A DNA stretch of 64,000 nt from Anthoceros angustus (GCA_010909165.1 VJWM01000044.1:1116001-1180000), one strand, 5' to 3'. Shown: positions 43,283-55,260, numbered from the stretch's first letter. Made by a program: numbers and translations. The notes: generated by a model not told the origin, from the letters alone.

Positions 43283-43417
43283 GTATAAAACCGGTGGCTG
43301 CAATGAAAAGGTAAAAACGAGGGAAAGGTGAAAGCCAAACGACTGTCCCAATGAGAGAGGGTTAATTTACATGTATGTAGCTCGCACTGGAAAGTGTGCG
43401 CTGCGGCCAAGCGAGCT

Positions 43418-43615
43418 ATGGACACAGTGGGATTGCAGCAGGCGAGGGAAGCGCTGGACGTGGTGGTGGCCATGTCCAATTTGCTGCACACTCGTCTCGA
43501 TAGGCAGACCCTCGCCATTTTGGTGGCGCTGTGTGAAAACGGAGTCAATCCTGAGGCTTTGGCTGCCGTTGTAAAGGAGCTCCGCCGGGAGGCTGCGGCT
43601 TTGGCTCAGAATTGA
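43418..43615 (+). CDS. MZT1: MOZART1/GIP1, gamma-tubulin complex small subunit
   Basis: Single-exon gene for a 65-residue protein that binds the N-termini of gamma-tubulin complex proteins and recruits the ring complex for microtubule nucleation; plants use it at the nuclear envelope and spindle. The ATG at 43,418 gives MDTVGLQQAREALDVV. The family core is all present: MSNLLHT.LDR, TLAILVALCENGVNPEALA and VVKELRRE. An in-frame GTG further upstream was ignored because the family normally starts close before this helix. Length matches the known 65-80 aa. The KAE1 gene starts 228 bases downstream on the same strand. Confidence 0.93.
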   Translation: MDTVGLQQAREALDVVVAMSNLLHTRLDRQTLAILVALCENGVNPEALAAVVKELRREAAALAQN

Positions 43616-43842
43616 TAGTTTGATGACGCGGGGTGGACTGTGCTGGATTTCAGCTTCGTGATGCATGTTTTGGCGACAGGATGTTTTGGAGATGTGTTTG
43701 GTCTGGTTGAGTTCGTGAATGCGTGTGAATTGGCTGGAGTTGAGGGAAGGGTCTGGGACTAGGAGAGAAGGGTTCTTGTGGGGCGAGGTCTGTAGTTGTA
43801 GGAGTCTTGCAGTGACGAGGAGCTGGAGCTTTCTTGCTGGCC

Positions 43843-45104
43843 ATGATTGCATTAGGGTTTGAAGGTTCTGCAAACAAGATCGGCATCGGAATTGTGAAGT
43901 CTGATGGCACGATTCTTGCTAATCCGCGGCACACCTACATCACTCCTCCCGGCCATGGCTTTCTCCCTCGAGAGACCGCCGTGCATCACCAGCAGCATGT
44001 TCTGCCGCTGGTGCGGGCCGCCTTGAAGGAGGCGGGGATAGAAGGGACTGACATTGACTGCCTTTGCTACACCAAGGGGCCTGGGATGGGGGGGCCTTTG
44101 CAGGTGTCCGCTGTTGTGGTTAGGGTTTTGTCGCAGCTGTGGAAGAAGCCGATTGTGGCTGTGAACCACTGCGTGGCACACATAGAAATGGGGAGGGTTG
44201 TGACGGGGGCGGTTGATCCTGTAGTTCTTTACGTCAGTGGGGGAAACACGCAGGTAATTGCGTACAGTGAGGGCAGGTACAGGATTTTTGGGGAAACCAT
44301 CGACATCGCTGTGGGCAACTGTTTGGACCGGTTCGCCAGGGTGCTGAAAATTTCAAACGATCCTAATCCTGGCTACAACATCGAGCAGGTAATCGCTATC
44401 GATCTGTTCGACATTTGAGCTAATCTTTCCGTCTTTGGTCGTTAGTGTGCTTGTTTTGCTGACTTCAAGAATGTCACGTCTGGCGTAAGTGACACAGCTA
44501 GCCAAACATGGGAAGGAGTTCATTGAGCTGCCGTATGTGGTGAAAGGCATGGATGTCTCCTTCAGTGGCATCCTGAGCTTCATTGAAGCCGCTGCCACTC
44601 AAAAACTAGCTGCCAACGAGTGTTCTCCAGAAGACCTTTGTTTCTCGTTGCAGGTGCGTTCTGGCTTACTTTCTGGTAACATGCCTTGTTCGTATATATG
44701 TGTGGAAAGTAACTACGTCGGTAGCCGCCAACCCAACGGGCTTACAGGCTTCGTATTGCTGTTTTGCTCAGGAGACGGTGTTCGCAATGCTCGTGGAGAT
44801 CACAGAGAGGGCAATGGCTCACACCGATAAGCAGGATGTTCTGATAGTAGGTGGGGTTGGATGCAACATGCGGCTGCAACAGATGATGCAGGTCATGTGT
44901 GATGAGAGGGGGGGCAGGCTCTTCGCAACTGACGACCGATATTGCGTGGACAATGGAGCCATGATCGCATACACAGGCCTTTTGGCGTATGATCATGGAA
45001 TCTCTACCCCAATGGAAGAAACAACTTGCACGCAGAGATTCCGGACCGATGAGGTCCTCGCTGTATGGAGGGGCAAGCCAGCTAGCGAGTTTGTGGCTAC
45101 CTAA
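43843..45104 (+). CDS. KAE1: KAE1/OSGEP, tRNA N6-threonylcarbamoyladenosine synthase catalytic subunit
   Basis: Catalytic subunit of the KEOPS/EKC complex, transferring threonylcarbamoyl to A37 of ANN-decoding tRNAs. Exons 43,843-44,388, 44,498-44,653 and 44,772-45,104 keep phase 0 throughout and give 344 aa, close to human OSGEP (335). The start [18 protein letters not shown] matches the family. Metal-binding histidines lie in [11 protein letters not shown]. The nucleotide-binding motifs include [47 protein letters not shown] and [14 protein letters not shown]. The sequence ends [14 protein letters not shown]. The VKGMD and DNGAMIAY forms identify the cytosolic KAE1 branch, not the organellar Qri7/GCP1 branch. 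Nothing in the frame is broken. Confidence 0.95.
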
Positions 45105-45883
45105 GTACGTAAGTTCCAATCAATTAAACCACACTCGTGAACTGCTCACTGTCTACAACATGACATCGTCGTCCTTTCAGACTGTCATCCTGCTACCTCC
45201 AAATCAAAACGTGCTGAAATCCTAGGCTGCTTTTCACGCCCCCCGTTCATGCTTCGTCGTGAAAACCAGGTTGTTCGCGAATACTGGCTCGTGGACTGAA
45301 TAGGAGGGACAGATGTCATAGCGGCGTGTATCCTTGTTTCACGACGAGTCCCAGCAGCACCATCAGAAGCCTTATAAGGAGAGCGATGGTCGGGCTCGCG
45401 CAGGGCTGATCGGACGACTTGAACGTCACCAGGACAGTGAGCAGATAGTCCGGTCAAGTGGTGTCGAGCAAGGTCTGGGACAGGAAGGCTCCTTCTGCTC
45501 CTCATGCAAGTTATGTACCAGCAGGGCTATCACTCCCGCTGATTTTGTGGCCTTTGTGTCCATCCTGAAAGCTCGTAGCAGCGTGGGACAGCAGCTCCGT
45601 GCCTAGATTCGGAGGAAAGGGCGGGAGCCTTTGCGATGGTCCGTGGCCGTCTGGTGGACTACACATGTTCAACAATACGGCCGTGAAGGATGTGTTCAAA
45701 TGGAATAGCTGTATCCAAAATCGACCATTACGTGATCTTTGGCAGAGTGCACGATGGATCAAACGTGACACGAGAATTTGTGGTCATGTAGAACACTGCA
45801 CTCCACTTTAACCCAGTGGACGTGTCTGCTGTCTGCCTACATTGCCATATGAAAAACTCGATGGAATGTATGTCGGACGGTGA
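45105..45883. other. Intergenic, 3' flanks of KAE1 and the oxidoreductase
   Basis: The two flanking genes converge here. Short open frames on both strands show no family motif and no splice-consistent continuation, so I see no gene. Confidence 0.6.
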
Positions 45884-47286
45884 TCAAAATGTAGTGTTCT
45901 CTGTATCCAGCACAATCACAACCTTGCCAACGGCCTTCTTGCTTTCTAGATGTGCAAATGCCTCGATAACTTGAGAAAATTTGAAGGGGCCTGCTGGATC
46001 CACAATAGGCTTGATTTTGCCATTATCGATGAGTGGCTGGAGCCGTCCCAGTGTGACTCCCCTGGAATCGACCACGAACCGGAAGGTTGGTCGAGTTGCG
46101 CTCTTGGTTTCTTCCCCTAGTTGCACCACGCTTCCAAATGGTTTTATCACTCTGAGGGCCTCCTTGGAGTCCCCTGTTTGTCAGCAGCAGCATCACAACG
46201 AGTTAGCACCTGAACACTGTGTAGGAACTAACACATGAATGTGGTCACCTTGCTCAAGTGTGCTTGTTTGTCGACACCATCAAACCGATTATGCTACATA
46301 TGCTCATCACAAATGCTGTTTGCTCATGGTAAACTCACCATTGTAGGTCACTTGAGGAGGATGTAAGAAATTGCTAACCAAGTGTATCCACGACCAGATC
46401 GTATCTGTGAGGCATGTCCACGTAGTTCCATTTGGTGTAATCAACCACATAGTCACAACCGATGCTTTTCAGAAATTTTATCTTCTTAGGACTAGTTGTA
46501 GCAGCAACCCTTGCGGCTCCATACATAACTTTCGCAATCTGTCCTGGTCCAGGCAAGCCTTCACATGAGGAGCAAGAGCTGCACACACCGCCGACCATGA
46601 AGGTGAGCCTGACGTACCTGGACAGCCATCGTACCAACTCCTCCTGCTCCTCCCAAGACAAGCACCCGCTGTCCCGAGAGGAACTGGGCGGCCTCCAGAG
46701 CTCCTTGAGCAGTTTGCATCGCCAGAGGCATTCCAGCTGCTTCAATGAAACTTAGCTTCTTAGGTTTCCACCACAGCAGCCTTTCTTCTACAGCCACAAA
46801 CTGCGCTAGGGATCCAAGCCGACTTGGGGAGTACATAGCCCTTGGATGGACGCACCCATAGACTTCCGAACCCACTGGGTAAATGGGGAACTTGTTGCCA
46901 CATTTCACCACTACTCCTGCAACGTCGTACCCTGGCACATGCTAATCACAAGAGCAACATGTTAGATGATGCCTAACCAAACGACGCAGGACTGAAAGAA
47001 AGCTCTGGACACCGGAAGGAAAGGAAATGCACACCGGAAGCTTGGAATCGAGCCTCCTGTACAGTCCTTCCCTCCGCTTCACGTCCAGAGGACAGATTGC
47101 AGCAGCCTTCACCTTCACAAGCACTTGGTCACCTCGCAACCTGGGAACTTTGATCAACTCCAGGCTCAGGTTTTCCTTGGGGCCATATTGCCTGTAAACC
47201 CACGCAGTCTGGTAAGGAGGTACATCATGTTCCAGGACCTCCTCCTTGTCGGCGACAACCTCTTTCAGCTTCAATTCAGGCACCAT
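45884..47286 (-). CDS. Zinc-type MDR oxidoreductase, quinone-oxidoreductase-like
   Basis: NAD(P)H-dependent reductase of the medium-chain dehydrogenase/reductase superfamily, close to plant quinone oxidoreductase/alkenal reductase-like and RTN4IP1-like enzymes. The N-terminal GroES-like domain includes QTAWVYRQYGP, VPRLRGDQVLVKVKAAAICPLDVKRREG and, after an intron, GYDVAGVVVKCG and VGSEVYG. The Rossmann domain shows VLVLGGAGGVGTMAVQ, SIGCDYVVDYTK and YDLVVDTLG. The last exon (46,150-45,884) ends VGKVVIVLDTENTTF. The catalytic-zinc Cys/His set is not evident, as in quinone reductases. The start is uncertain: the ATG at 47,286 is the first in the coding frame, but protein-like sequence extends further upstream without a Met, so a transit-peptide exon may be missing. 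It is head to head with DNAAF5. Confidence 0.82.
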
Positions 47287-47542
47287 CTTTCCTTTATCTC
47301 CCTGAGTCTGCAACGTCTCAACAAAGCTCGTCCTGGCATCAGCATCAGCATTAGCAGCAGCATGAACGCCAAGTGCCCCATGGATGGTGAAGAGACAAGC
47401 ATGTACCGCTGACTGCACCCCCAAGTTCCGGTAACCGGAGGCTGCGGTTTAGCTTTCATCCCGGTCGGAAACCAAACCAGTTAGGTCTGCCGGGGGGGCG
47501 GGAGGAAGGTAGGAAGCAAGGACAAGTGGACAGCAGAGCGCG
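47287..47542. promoter_or_regulatory. Short shared 5' region of the oxidoreductase and DNAAF5
   Basis: The two genes diverge with at most 256 bases between their start codons, and only 83 if the oxidoreductase begins at the out-of-frame ATG ending at 47,459. Both promoters must overlap. No TATA element is obvious. Confidence 0.5.
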
Positions 47543-50500
47543 ATGGAGGCTGAAAAGGATCCCGTTGAGCAGATCTGGAAGACGCTGAAGGAGACTAAGC
47601 TGGTTGCAGCAAAGATGCCTGCAGGAAGCGTGCGCACAAACTGGAACGAGTTCTGCTCCAAGGAGCCCAAGAAGGCCCCGAAATCCTGTGAAAGCAGCAC
47701 GTTTTGCCCATACCCCGGCGTGATCGTAGACACCCTTGTTCGCGGTTACGACACGGCATATCTGGAGGGAAATGAGGAGCGCAGAGGTGATGCCGCTGCA
47801 GGTCCTGTTGCACAGTTCGTGAGCGAAACCAAGACCTCAGATAAGAGTGTGGAATTGAGCGAGAATTGTGGAAGGCACGTTTTGAAAGCTGATGATGGCG
47901 GAATCCCGTCTGCAAGCTTGTCTCCCAGTGAAAAAGAGCTGCTGGAGGCTAAGCAGAGGGAAGCACTGTTCAGGGTCATCTACGAGCTCAGTGATGAGGC
48001 CGCTGATGTTCGATATGGGGCTTTGATCGAGCTGCGCCACATTCTGTTTTCTAAGAACTTGGAGGAGGGACACCGTTTGCACAGCTTCACAGACTCGGCT
48101 GGATGTACAATTGTACAAGATGCGTGGCTGGAAAAGCAGAACGTACCTGGGCTGGAAAGAAGTGAGCTGGCATGGGCTGTGGAGGAGCTGGTGATCACAG
48201 CTCTACTTAGACGATTTGGGGATGAAACTGAGAAGTGTCGACATTTATCCATCGCTATTGTTCAGGAGTACGTCCTCTTCTCTTCATGTCTTCGTACAGT
48301 GTGAGCGCAGAGTTTGAGTTGTTCAGCGTGTGACGACAGTGAAGCTTCTTCTATGACCTTGTTGATTGGACTCTTCTGTGACAGCCTTTTGCAGGTTGTT
48401 CCCCAGTCTGTCATAGCTTTGCTTCCATATATCCTGCCGGTTGTTTCGGAGCGCCTGCCTTTAAAGGAGTTTGCGAAGCCTGAGAGTCGGTCGTCAATTC
48501 CTAAGGTTCATGCGTGTTGGGTGCAATGCTTGTCTCTTACAAGCATATCGCCACCATCTCGGCTGAGCATTGTGCATCGTGGGTCCTGTGAGTACCAGGT
48601 TGAGTTGCGGGGGGTGAATGTGGAATTGTGTGAAGAATTACGGCTGTCATTGGTCCAATTGATTCATGGAATGCTGAAGCAAGCACCAACATTGTTCCAC
48701 CCCTTTGCATCGGATGTTTCATCCATACTTATGGCTGCTGCAACAGATTCACATCCAGAGGTTCTAAAGGTAACCATGTTTTGCATCTTTTTTATGTGGT
48801 TGCTGAGCTTCCACCCTGGCCCCATATTTCGTTTCGAAGTGTACCAGCAATAGAACATTCTGCCAGCCTGATGTTCAGGTCATGGTAAGAGATGGTGGCA
48901 GAATGTGATCTGCCATGCAGGCAACATTTGCAGCTCTTCACCTGTTTGGGGAGACCATGGGGGACATGCTGAAGCCAGTTGCAAAACAGCTTGTAACGTC
49001 AATTATCCCTTCCTTAGCGCACAGTCATTACCATGTGAGAGTGGCTGCACTTAGGGCCATTCGCAGGTAAGTCAAACCACTGGATCTTGGCTGCAATTTG
49101 TGCAACTCATGAAGTATAGGAGCAGCAAGGTGTTACTGATGTGCTGCATGTAGGTTGGTGCTTTGTGGTGCGCATGAGAGTATATATGACCTGACTGCAT
49201 TTCGTGATCCAAATCTCATCCCCATTAGATCATTCTACCATCCAGATACCAAAGTAAGGTACACCGCATCTTCAGAGAGTATCTGTGCTCTTTGCACGCT
49301 GGAGCAGGACTTCAGATGTGATGATTTTTGACTTGCAGACACAATATCTAGCACTCCTTGCTGCGGACAGAAACGCTGCCGTGAGAGAAGAGCTAATGGC
49401 AACCGTATCTTGCTGGCTCCTTGATCTTGAACAGCGAAAGGAGCATGAGGTTCGACTTTTACCGTAAGTCCGCTGCTTTTACCACCTTCTCAACAACACA
49501 GGGTCGGTAGTTTCTGACTAGAGACATGACCTCGGAATGTGTTGAGCTTTAAGGGTACTAATCTGGATTCAGCCAATTGCAGGTATGTGTTAAGTGGTTT
49601 CAATGACCCCAATGCTCGGCTTCAAGAACAAGCCTTTTCCCTTATGGAAGCCATTGGCCAGCGGTAAGAGGCAAACAACAGTCGGCTTTCTGTCCCTCCC
49701 ATCAGTCTCTCACCTGCCCATTCCTAAGGCAACAAGAAAACGGCACAGGTACGAACACGACTTTGAGAATGAAGTACGAGACATAAAGGACTACCTGCCT
49801 GAAGCCTCGATCGACATCGTCAGCATTGCTGGGAGGCCTTTGCCACCACCTTTCACCAGTACTGTTCCTAAACTCTTCTCAGAGTCTGCTGCCAAACGGT
49901 TTAATCAGATTCGCTGTGAGATCACAACCAAAGAAGAAAGGAAGGTATCCACAGTTCGACTCCTAAGCTGCATCAGTTGGCTGCAGGACGACCTTGTTTG
50001 GGTGCCAGGATCTTGGTGCGAAACTGCTTCTCAGTTATGCTGCATGCCATCACTGCCGATCTTCTTGCTTGGACCAGCGGCACGAAAGTCCTGGCTGCTG
50101 ACTTTCTACTGACAATGCTCATCTTTGTCGAAGAAGCTGTTACGCAGCACCTTCAGCCTGTTTTGGGTATTCTCGGCAAGACATGCAGAGATTCCGCAAT
50201 TGGGAAAAAGTTAAGTTGCTAACCTGTACATTATCTTTGGGGACGTGCTCGAGCAATTGATGCCTGTTTAGATTAACATAGCATCTCTACTTGCAGATTC
50301 GAGAGAGTGCGAATGTTGTGGGTTACTTCGTGGCTCCCTCAGCGTATCTATTATCTATATTGCCTCAAATAACTGGCGAGTATGAGGGTGACAGTCCCCT
50401 GTATCAAGCTGCTCAAGCTCTCACCTTACTTGCTAGCATAATGCAAGGCACTCCACGACCTGCTCTTACCCCACACATACCAGAAATTTGCACAGTACTT

Positions 50501-51741
50501 ACAGAGCGGGAGCTTGTAACAAGCCTTCAGCAGTAAGGTTTTCGTTTAGGCACAGGCGTGAAGTAGGTAGTCGTTTTGATGTCGACGAGCTTTACAACTA
50601 CGTGAATGAAAACGTTAAAGATCTGTCTCTTGATGTTTGCCCCATGGTAACCAGGGAGGTAATCGAAGGAGTAGTTGGTGTAAGCAGAGAAATGGTCGCA
50701 GCCTGGAGTGAAGAATGCAAGGGTGAGACCATTTCGATCATGTGGATTCTCTTGAATGCTGCTGCTGCTGCCGACTTCTGTGGAAGAGCAGCGAATGAAG
50801 TAAGTGGTTGCTACTCTTCCTAACCAGTTCAGCAGCTTGAGCTTTGATTATACGTATATGCTGCGGAATTTCAGGTCCAAGAAATTCTTCTGGAGTTGGC
50901 AATCTCATCAGGGTACGAATCAGTTGAACATCACATCTCTGCCTCAATTGACAACCTGTTATCTCTGTTGCCCCCACCTGAACTTTGGGCTAACCGCTCT
51001 CTAGAGGTCAACGTCTTTTGTCTGCTCCTGCAACAGACGAGTGAAACGACATCTGACACTCTCGCTAAGTAAGCTCCATCGTCCCCCACTGTACCTCCTC
51101 GGGACTGTATGTTATGTGCCTGGGGAATCCAGACTGAACGTTTTTGCTGTTGTACTACAGGCTGTTCCATGTACTGGAATCTTCAATAAAGGACACCGTG
51201 GATCAGGATGTGAAACTCAGGTGAACACTCTCCTGCCCAGTCAAATTGGTAACTACTCCATACATTCTACCCAAGCCCACACTAATGCGGAATCTGGATC
51301 TGTCTTCAGGTTAGTTTTTGCAGTGCAAAGTATGGTGGCGTGCACCCCAGACGAATTCCCAAGCACTGAAGCTCTTATGGTGCAGCTGGTTGAGAATTTT
51401 GTCATCCCTTGCCTGCAATACGATGGGGTGTTTGTGCGCCCTACCATAGGTATACTGCAAGCTCTGCTAAGCAAGCCTTGGTTCCAGCTACCAACCAGCG
51501 TGACCGTACTCATGACTAACACGCTGCTGGAGCTCCACAAAGACGTGCCAGAGGAAGAGTTCGACGAGGAATGTGCAAACGGAAGCTACCGAGGTGAGCA
51601 CCACTGCGGCTATCCTGTGAGACCCATGCACATACTAGTTGGCCCTGATGCATGCATCCCGTTGCAGAACCTGGCACAGAGTGCTTGATTAGGTCAGTTC
51701 TTGATCAGCTCGGTGAAGTGCGGGAAAGGGCATTAGCGTGA
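47543..51741 (+). CDS. DNAAF5: DNAAF5/HEATR2, HEAT-repeat dynein axonemal assembly factor
   Basis: Cytoplasmic factor that preassembles axonemal dynein arms, made mostly of HEAT repeats. The start ATG is at 47,543 (MEAEKDPVEQIWKTLKE). Exons found: 47,543-48,267, 48,384-48,769, 48,921-49,066, 49,154-49,253, 49,339-49,463, 49,583-49,663, about 49,749-49,945, then several to the last one, which ends at 51,741. Diagnostic segments: VVPQSVIALLPYILPVVSER, CEELRLSLVQLIHGMLKQA, HYHVRVAALRAIRR, AAVREELMATVSCWLLDLEQ, RDIKDYLPEA, ILVRNCFSVMLHAI and ANVVGYFVAPSAYL. These follow the order in animal HEATR2. The C-terminus comes from splicing SYR to EPGTECLIRSVLDQLGEV. Exons between 50,540 and 51,300 are only partly resolved. 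The gene implies motile cilia, so it is probably expressed in sperm-forming tissue. Confidence 0.88.
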
Positions 51742-54450
51742 TGTCACCGTGACCAACAGCGGCTCCTTACTATTAGCTGAGTAAGTAAATAAGCACACAA
51801 ACCTATTCTAAATATTCAGGTAGGTGGTACGGTTACAAGCTACTGTATTTTTGCTGAGTATTATGGTCGATATCTCGTATCTCCTCTGCGATGACTTGAT
51901 ATTCATAAAAAGCTAGATACAAAAGGACTAGGGACTAAGATGTAAAATGTAAAAGATATTAGTATTGTCATGTAACTAAGAATTATTTTCTTAGCATACA
52001 AGCTGTTGTTGTAAGTCCCGTAGGGAGTGCTTGCTATATGATCTCTTTGTGTCCCATGTGGTTCCATGTCCCTTCAGCCCCATTTCCATGTTAACACAGG
52101 TGGTTCCGTGTTTCGCGGAACATTTCTTTAGTCACATCAGTCACATTTTTTCATGCACTCCGAAATGCCAACTTTTTATTGCTTCCGTCTTCCAAGGTTT
52201 CTCACTTAGTGCCCTTTAAGGTTTTATTCATTACGCTCATGGAACACCCTCCAAGCTTGGATCATCAACCTCTTCTTGGAGTCGTCTGTGGTCTTACATC
52301 TATTATCCATAGCGTTTATAAGTTTATCATGAGAGATACCGACGATTATGAGACACCGATCAGCTCAACTCTTCGTCGTTCTCTCAAATGCCACCTCCTG
52401 CCATTTTCTCCAAGTCATTTATCTTGGTCCCTGGAGAACAAACATTTTGCCTCAATCCAATGAGATAATGGAGCACGATAGTGTGCTTGAGATGGTGGAG
52501 GCCCATAAGGAATTGGAATGGGAAGGTCCGCCATAAACATAAACTTTGGCGCAAGGTAATTTGCTATTACAAAAGATCGTAGCTATAGCGAGAGGTTCCA
52601 TTATAGAGACCGCAAAACCCTAGAATATCAAAATCCTTTACATCATTCCTAGTCACTTAAGAAAATATGGGTCATCTCTGTTTCTATTCAAAACACAAGT
52701 GAAAACACTGGTGCTTGGTGTTTTTTGGTAGGGTCAAGTTATAATAAGGTCATTACCCAGTCTTGTCATATGCGCCCGAAACACCAATGAACGGGTTCAT
52801 GGAAATGCGCCCTTGGAGAGTGCTTGATTTATTGTCTCTGCTTGCAATAAGCGGTTGTTGCAAAGATTTTCAGGGCCTCCTAATGTCAGGATCCACTAAA
52901 TTAAGTGGAATGTAAATCCCCAACAGGAGCTCATATTTCGCTTGTTTTAGTTTTTTAAAAATTGATGTGGAGACTTTATATAAAAAAAGCTTTGGAAGCT
53001 TGGTATTAACTTTCTTTCTGTGGTGGTACCACCATCTTAATACGAACCTGACTCTCTCTCGTACCACCTCACCCTCATAATTATACCCCCTCGCTTACAT
53101 GCATTGTTTATGATTTCCCACATGCAATTGCAACATGACCGTAACAAGGAGCCCCTCTCTCTCCCCTATCACCCTCCCCTCTTTATTACACCCCATTTGG
53201 AGAACTATTTATTTGTGTATCACCTTGCCCTCTTCATTACACCCTCTCTTGACAACTATTTGTTTATGTCGCCCGCACTAAAACATCACTATAACATGGT
53301 CCAGCAACTCTCACATTTTCCTCCTATCCTCCTATCTCATAACTTCAATGTTGCTTTATCAATGTTTTTACTTGACCATAGCTATTCATGGGTTGAAGAC
53401 CAATTTTTTTTTTTTTCAACTAGTCCTACAATGATAATAAATGTGCACCCTTCCATTGTGCACTTATATCCATAATAAAGTACAGGATATGAATATACTT
53501 ATATGTAGATAAATATAGGGGATACATATATATAGATAAATATATATTATATTAATATTATTAGATATAGTTATATATTATATTAATAATTTTATTTTAT
53601 ATTAAGGTATAAATTACTTATTCATTCTAGCCACCAGCATAACTTCTAGCCCTTGTCTTACCCAGGCACTCCAACATAACTTCCGAACGTTAAAATTTAG
53701 CTTAGCACCCATCAATACTCACTACTAATGTAGACCGAGATCAAACCCTAAATTTCCTAGTTCTAAGAAATATGCCTTGACTAATTCACTATATACTATT
53801 TTAGTTGGAGCATTAAGATCTCGGGATTTATTTATAAAATAACCTAGACGTATTATTATTTGCCTATGTGTGGGTTCGTGCATGGGTGCGGGGCTCACTC
53901 TATTTGGAGGATAGATTTTCCCCCCTTCCAAAAGCTTCCTTGCCCTTTTCCTATCCATGGCCACAGATTTAGAGGGACAATCACACCGTGCAAAGAGACG
54001 AGGGAGAGGAGGAGGGGAAGCGGCAAGGAGGAAAAGGAGGAGAGGGATCTGAGGTAGAGGAGGAGGAGGAGGAAGAAGAGGAGGTAGAGGGTGAGAGGGA
54101 AAGGAAGAGGAGGAAGAGGAGGAGGAGGAGAAGGAGGAGGAGGAGGATGGAAAGAGGGAAAGGAAGAGGGACGGGCAATCTCGGGTCCCAAAGATGAGGA
54201 GGGCGAGAGGGAAGGAGGAGGAGGGAAAAAGTGGATGGACAGGAGGGGGAGATTACAAGGAGGAGGAGGGGGAGAGGGAAAAGAAGAGTAGTAACAAGAG
54301 GGGAAGAGAGGAAGGAAGAAGAGGGGGAGATGGGAAGAAGGAGGAGAGGGAGAGGGAAAGGAAGAGGAGGAGGCCCATTCCATGGAGTGATTTCAGGCCA
54401 AATTGGCGGGGACTAAGGTGGGCATGTAATTGATGCACCTTAGCGGAGTT
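51742..54450. other. AT-rich intergenic region ending in a polypurine tract
   Basis: No gene can be supported. Bases 51,840-52,020 may be the DNAAF5 3' flank. Bases 53,500-53,620 are almost pure A/T. Open frames at 52,000-53,500 are short and show no family motif. Confidence 0.6.
53985..54375 (+). repeat. Polypurine (GGA/GAA-rich) tract, about 390 bp
   Basis: The plus strand is nearly all A and G (repeated gaggaggagg, aggaaggag, gggaaagg) over about 390 bases, with only scattered pyrimidines. Long open frames in all three plus frames here are by-products of the lack of T in stop contexts. Confidence 0.9.
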
Positions 54451-54454
54451 CAAC

Positions 54455-54916
54455 CTAGATTTCACCGCATGCCCGGCCTCCCAATCCCCCGCTTCTTAGA
54501 TTCCGGACAAATCGAAACCCGATGGCCAAAAAAACCACCCTAGGAGCGACGAAGGCACCACTAAGGGAGGAAGAACAAAGGTCAGGGACGTCTTGGAGAT
54601 CCTCCGCGAGGCGTTCCAAGGGAAGCCAATGAGCAAAGCAGACGTCGACTTGGAGGCACCGAAAAAGGCGTGGTCCTGGGAAGTGTGCTGCATATGAGGC
54701 TAAGAGGTGATTAGTCTCCCTCGCAACGACTGTCAAGACTTCGGTGAGGGTCCAAGGGGTATCCAAATGCGGAGTCGGGAGGACAATAGTGGAGGAAGAA
54801 GTTGAGCCTCCCAAGTAGTCCGATTGAAGTCCTTGTGAATCAAATCTATGTGATTCTTGACCCCCTAAGTTTTGAATAATTTCCCGCACGCGGGACTGTC
54901 TGCTGGTTTCAGTCAT
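54455..54916 (-). CDS. Unassigned open frame, possibly a decayed repeat element
   Basis: A 153-codon minus-strand frame with normal-looking composition (for example LLASYAAHFPGPRLFRCLQV). The start is at 54,916 if the ATG is used. I recognise no domain. The flanks are AT-rich and repetitive, and no splice-consistent extension was found, so a fragment of a repeat element is as likely as a gene. Confidence 0.25.
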   Translation of the reverse strand: MTETSRQSRVREIIQNLGGQESHRFDSQGLQSDYLGGSTSSSTIVLPTPHLDTPWTLTEVLTVVARETNHLLASYAAHFPGPRLFRCLQVDVCFAHWLPLERLAEDLQDVPDLCSSSLSGAFVAPRVVFLAIGFRFVRNLRSGGLGGRACGEI

Positions 54917-55187
54917 TGGTTTAAAGGAGCTTTATGGGCTTTCCTCATTTCATCCGCCTTGTTATCAATCATATGTTTTGAAAAAGATTATATATTATAA
55001 AATATCTAATATAAATTAATATTTTTTGTACAGATCTTAGGAAAAGGTAGGAAAATATAAAGAATGTGAAGTACGGAATGTAGGTGAGAAGGTAGGTTGG
55101 GTTGGAGGTGCGGATTTGGAAGGGGGAAATGAATGTAAAATATATGGTAGATATCTATTTTGTATAGCTCCGCTCAAATGTCGGCCC

Positions 55188-55260
55188 GGGGATGTAGCTC
55201 AGATGGTAGAGCGCTCGCTTAGCATGCGAGAGGTACGGGGATCGATACCCCGCATCTCCA
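55188..55260 (+). tRNA. tRNA-Ala (anticodon AGC)
   Basis: A full 73-base cloverleaf. The acceptor stem ggggatg pairs with catctcc (one G-T pair). The D-arm is gctcagatggtagagc. The anticodon stem ctcgc/gcgag holds the loop ttagcat with AGC at 55,221-55,223. The T-arm is cgggg-atcgata-ccccg, including the usual ttcgat-like turn with one change. Base A follows as discriminator. No intron is present and CCA is not encoded. A run of T is found soon after (about 55,270), as expected for RNA polymerase III termination. Confidence 0.96.

Noticed and set aside
43394-43417. Upstream GTG start for MOZART1
   Set aside because: A GTG start is not expected in a nuclear gene, and the ATG at 43,418 gives a protein of normal family length.
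53895-54433. Open frames of 60-162 codons in all frames
   Set aside because: They are products of the polypurine tract (Glu/Arg/Gly-only or Pro/Ser/Leu-only peptides).
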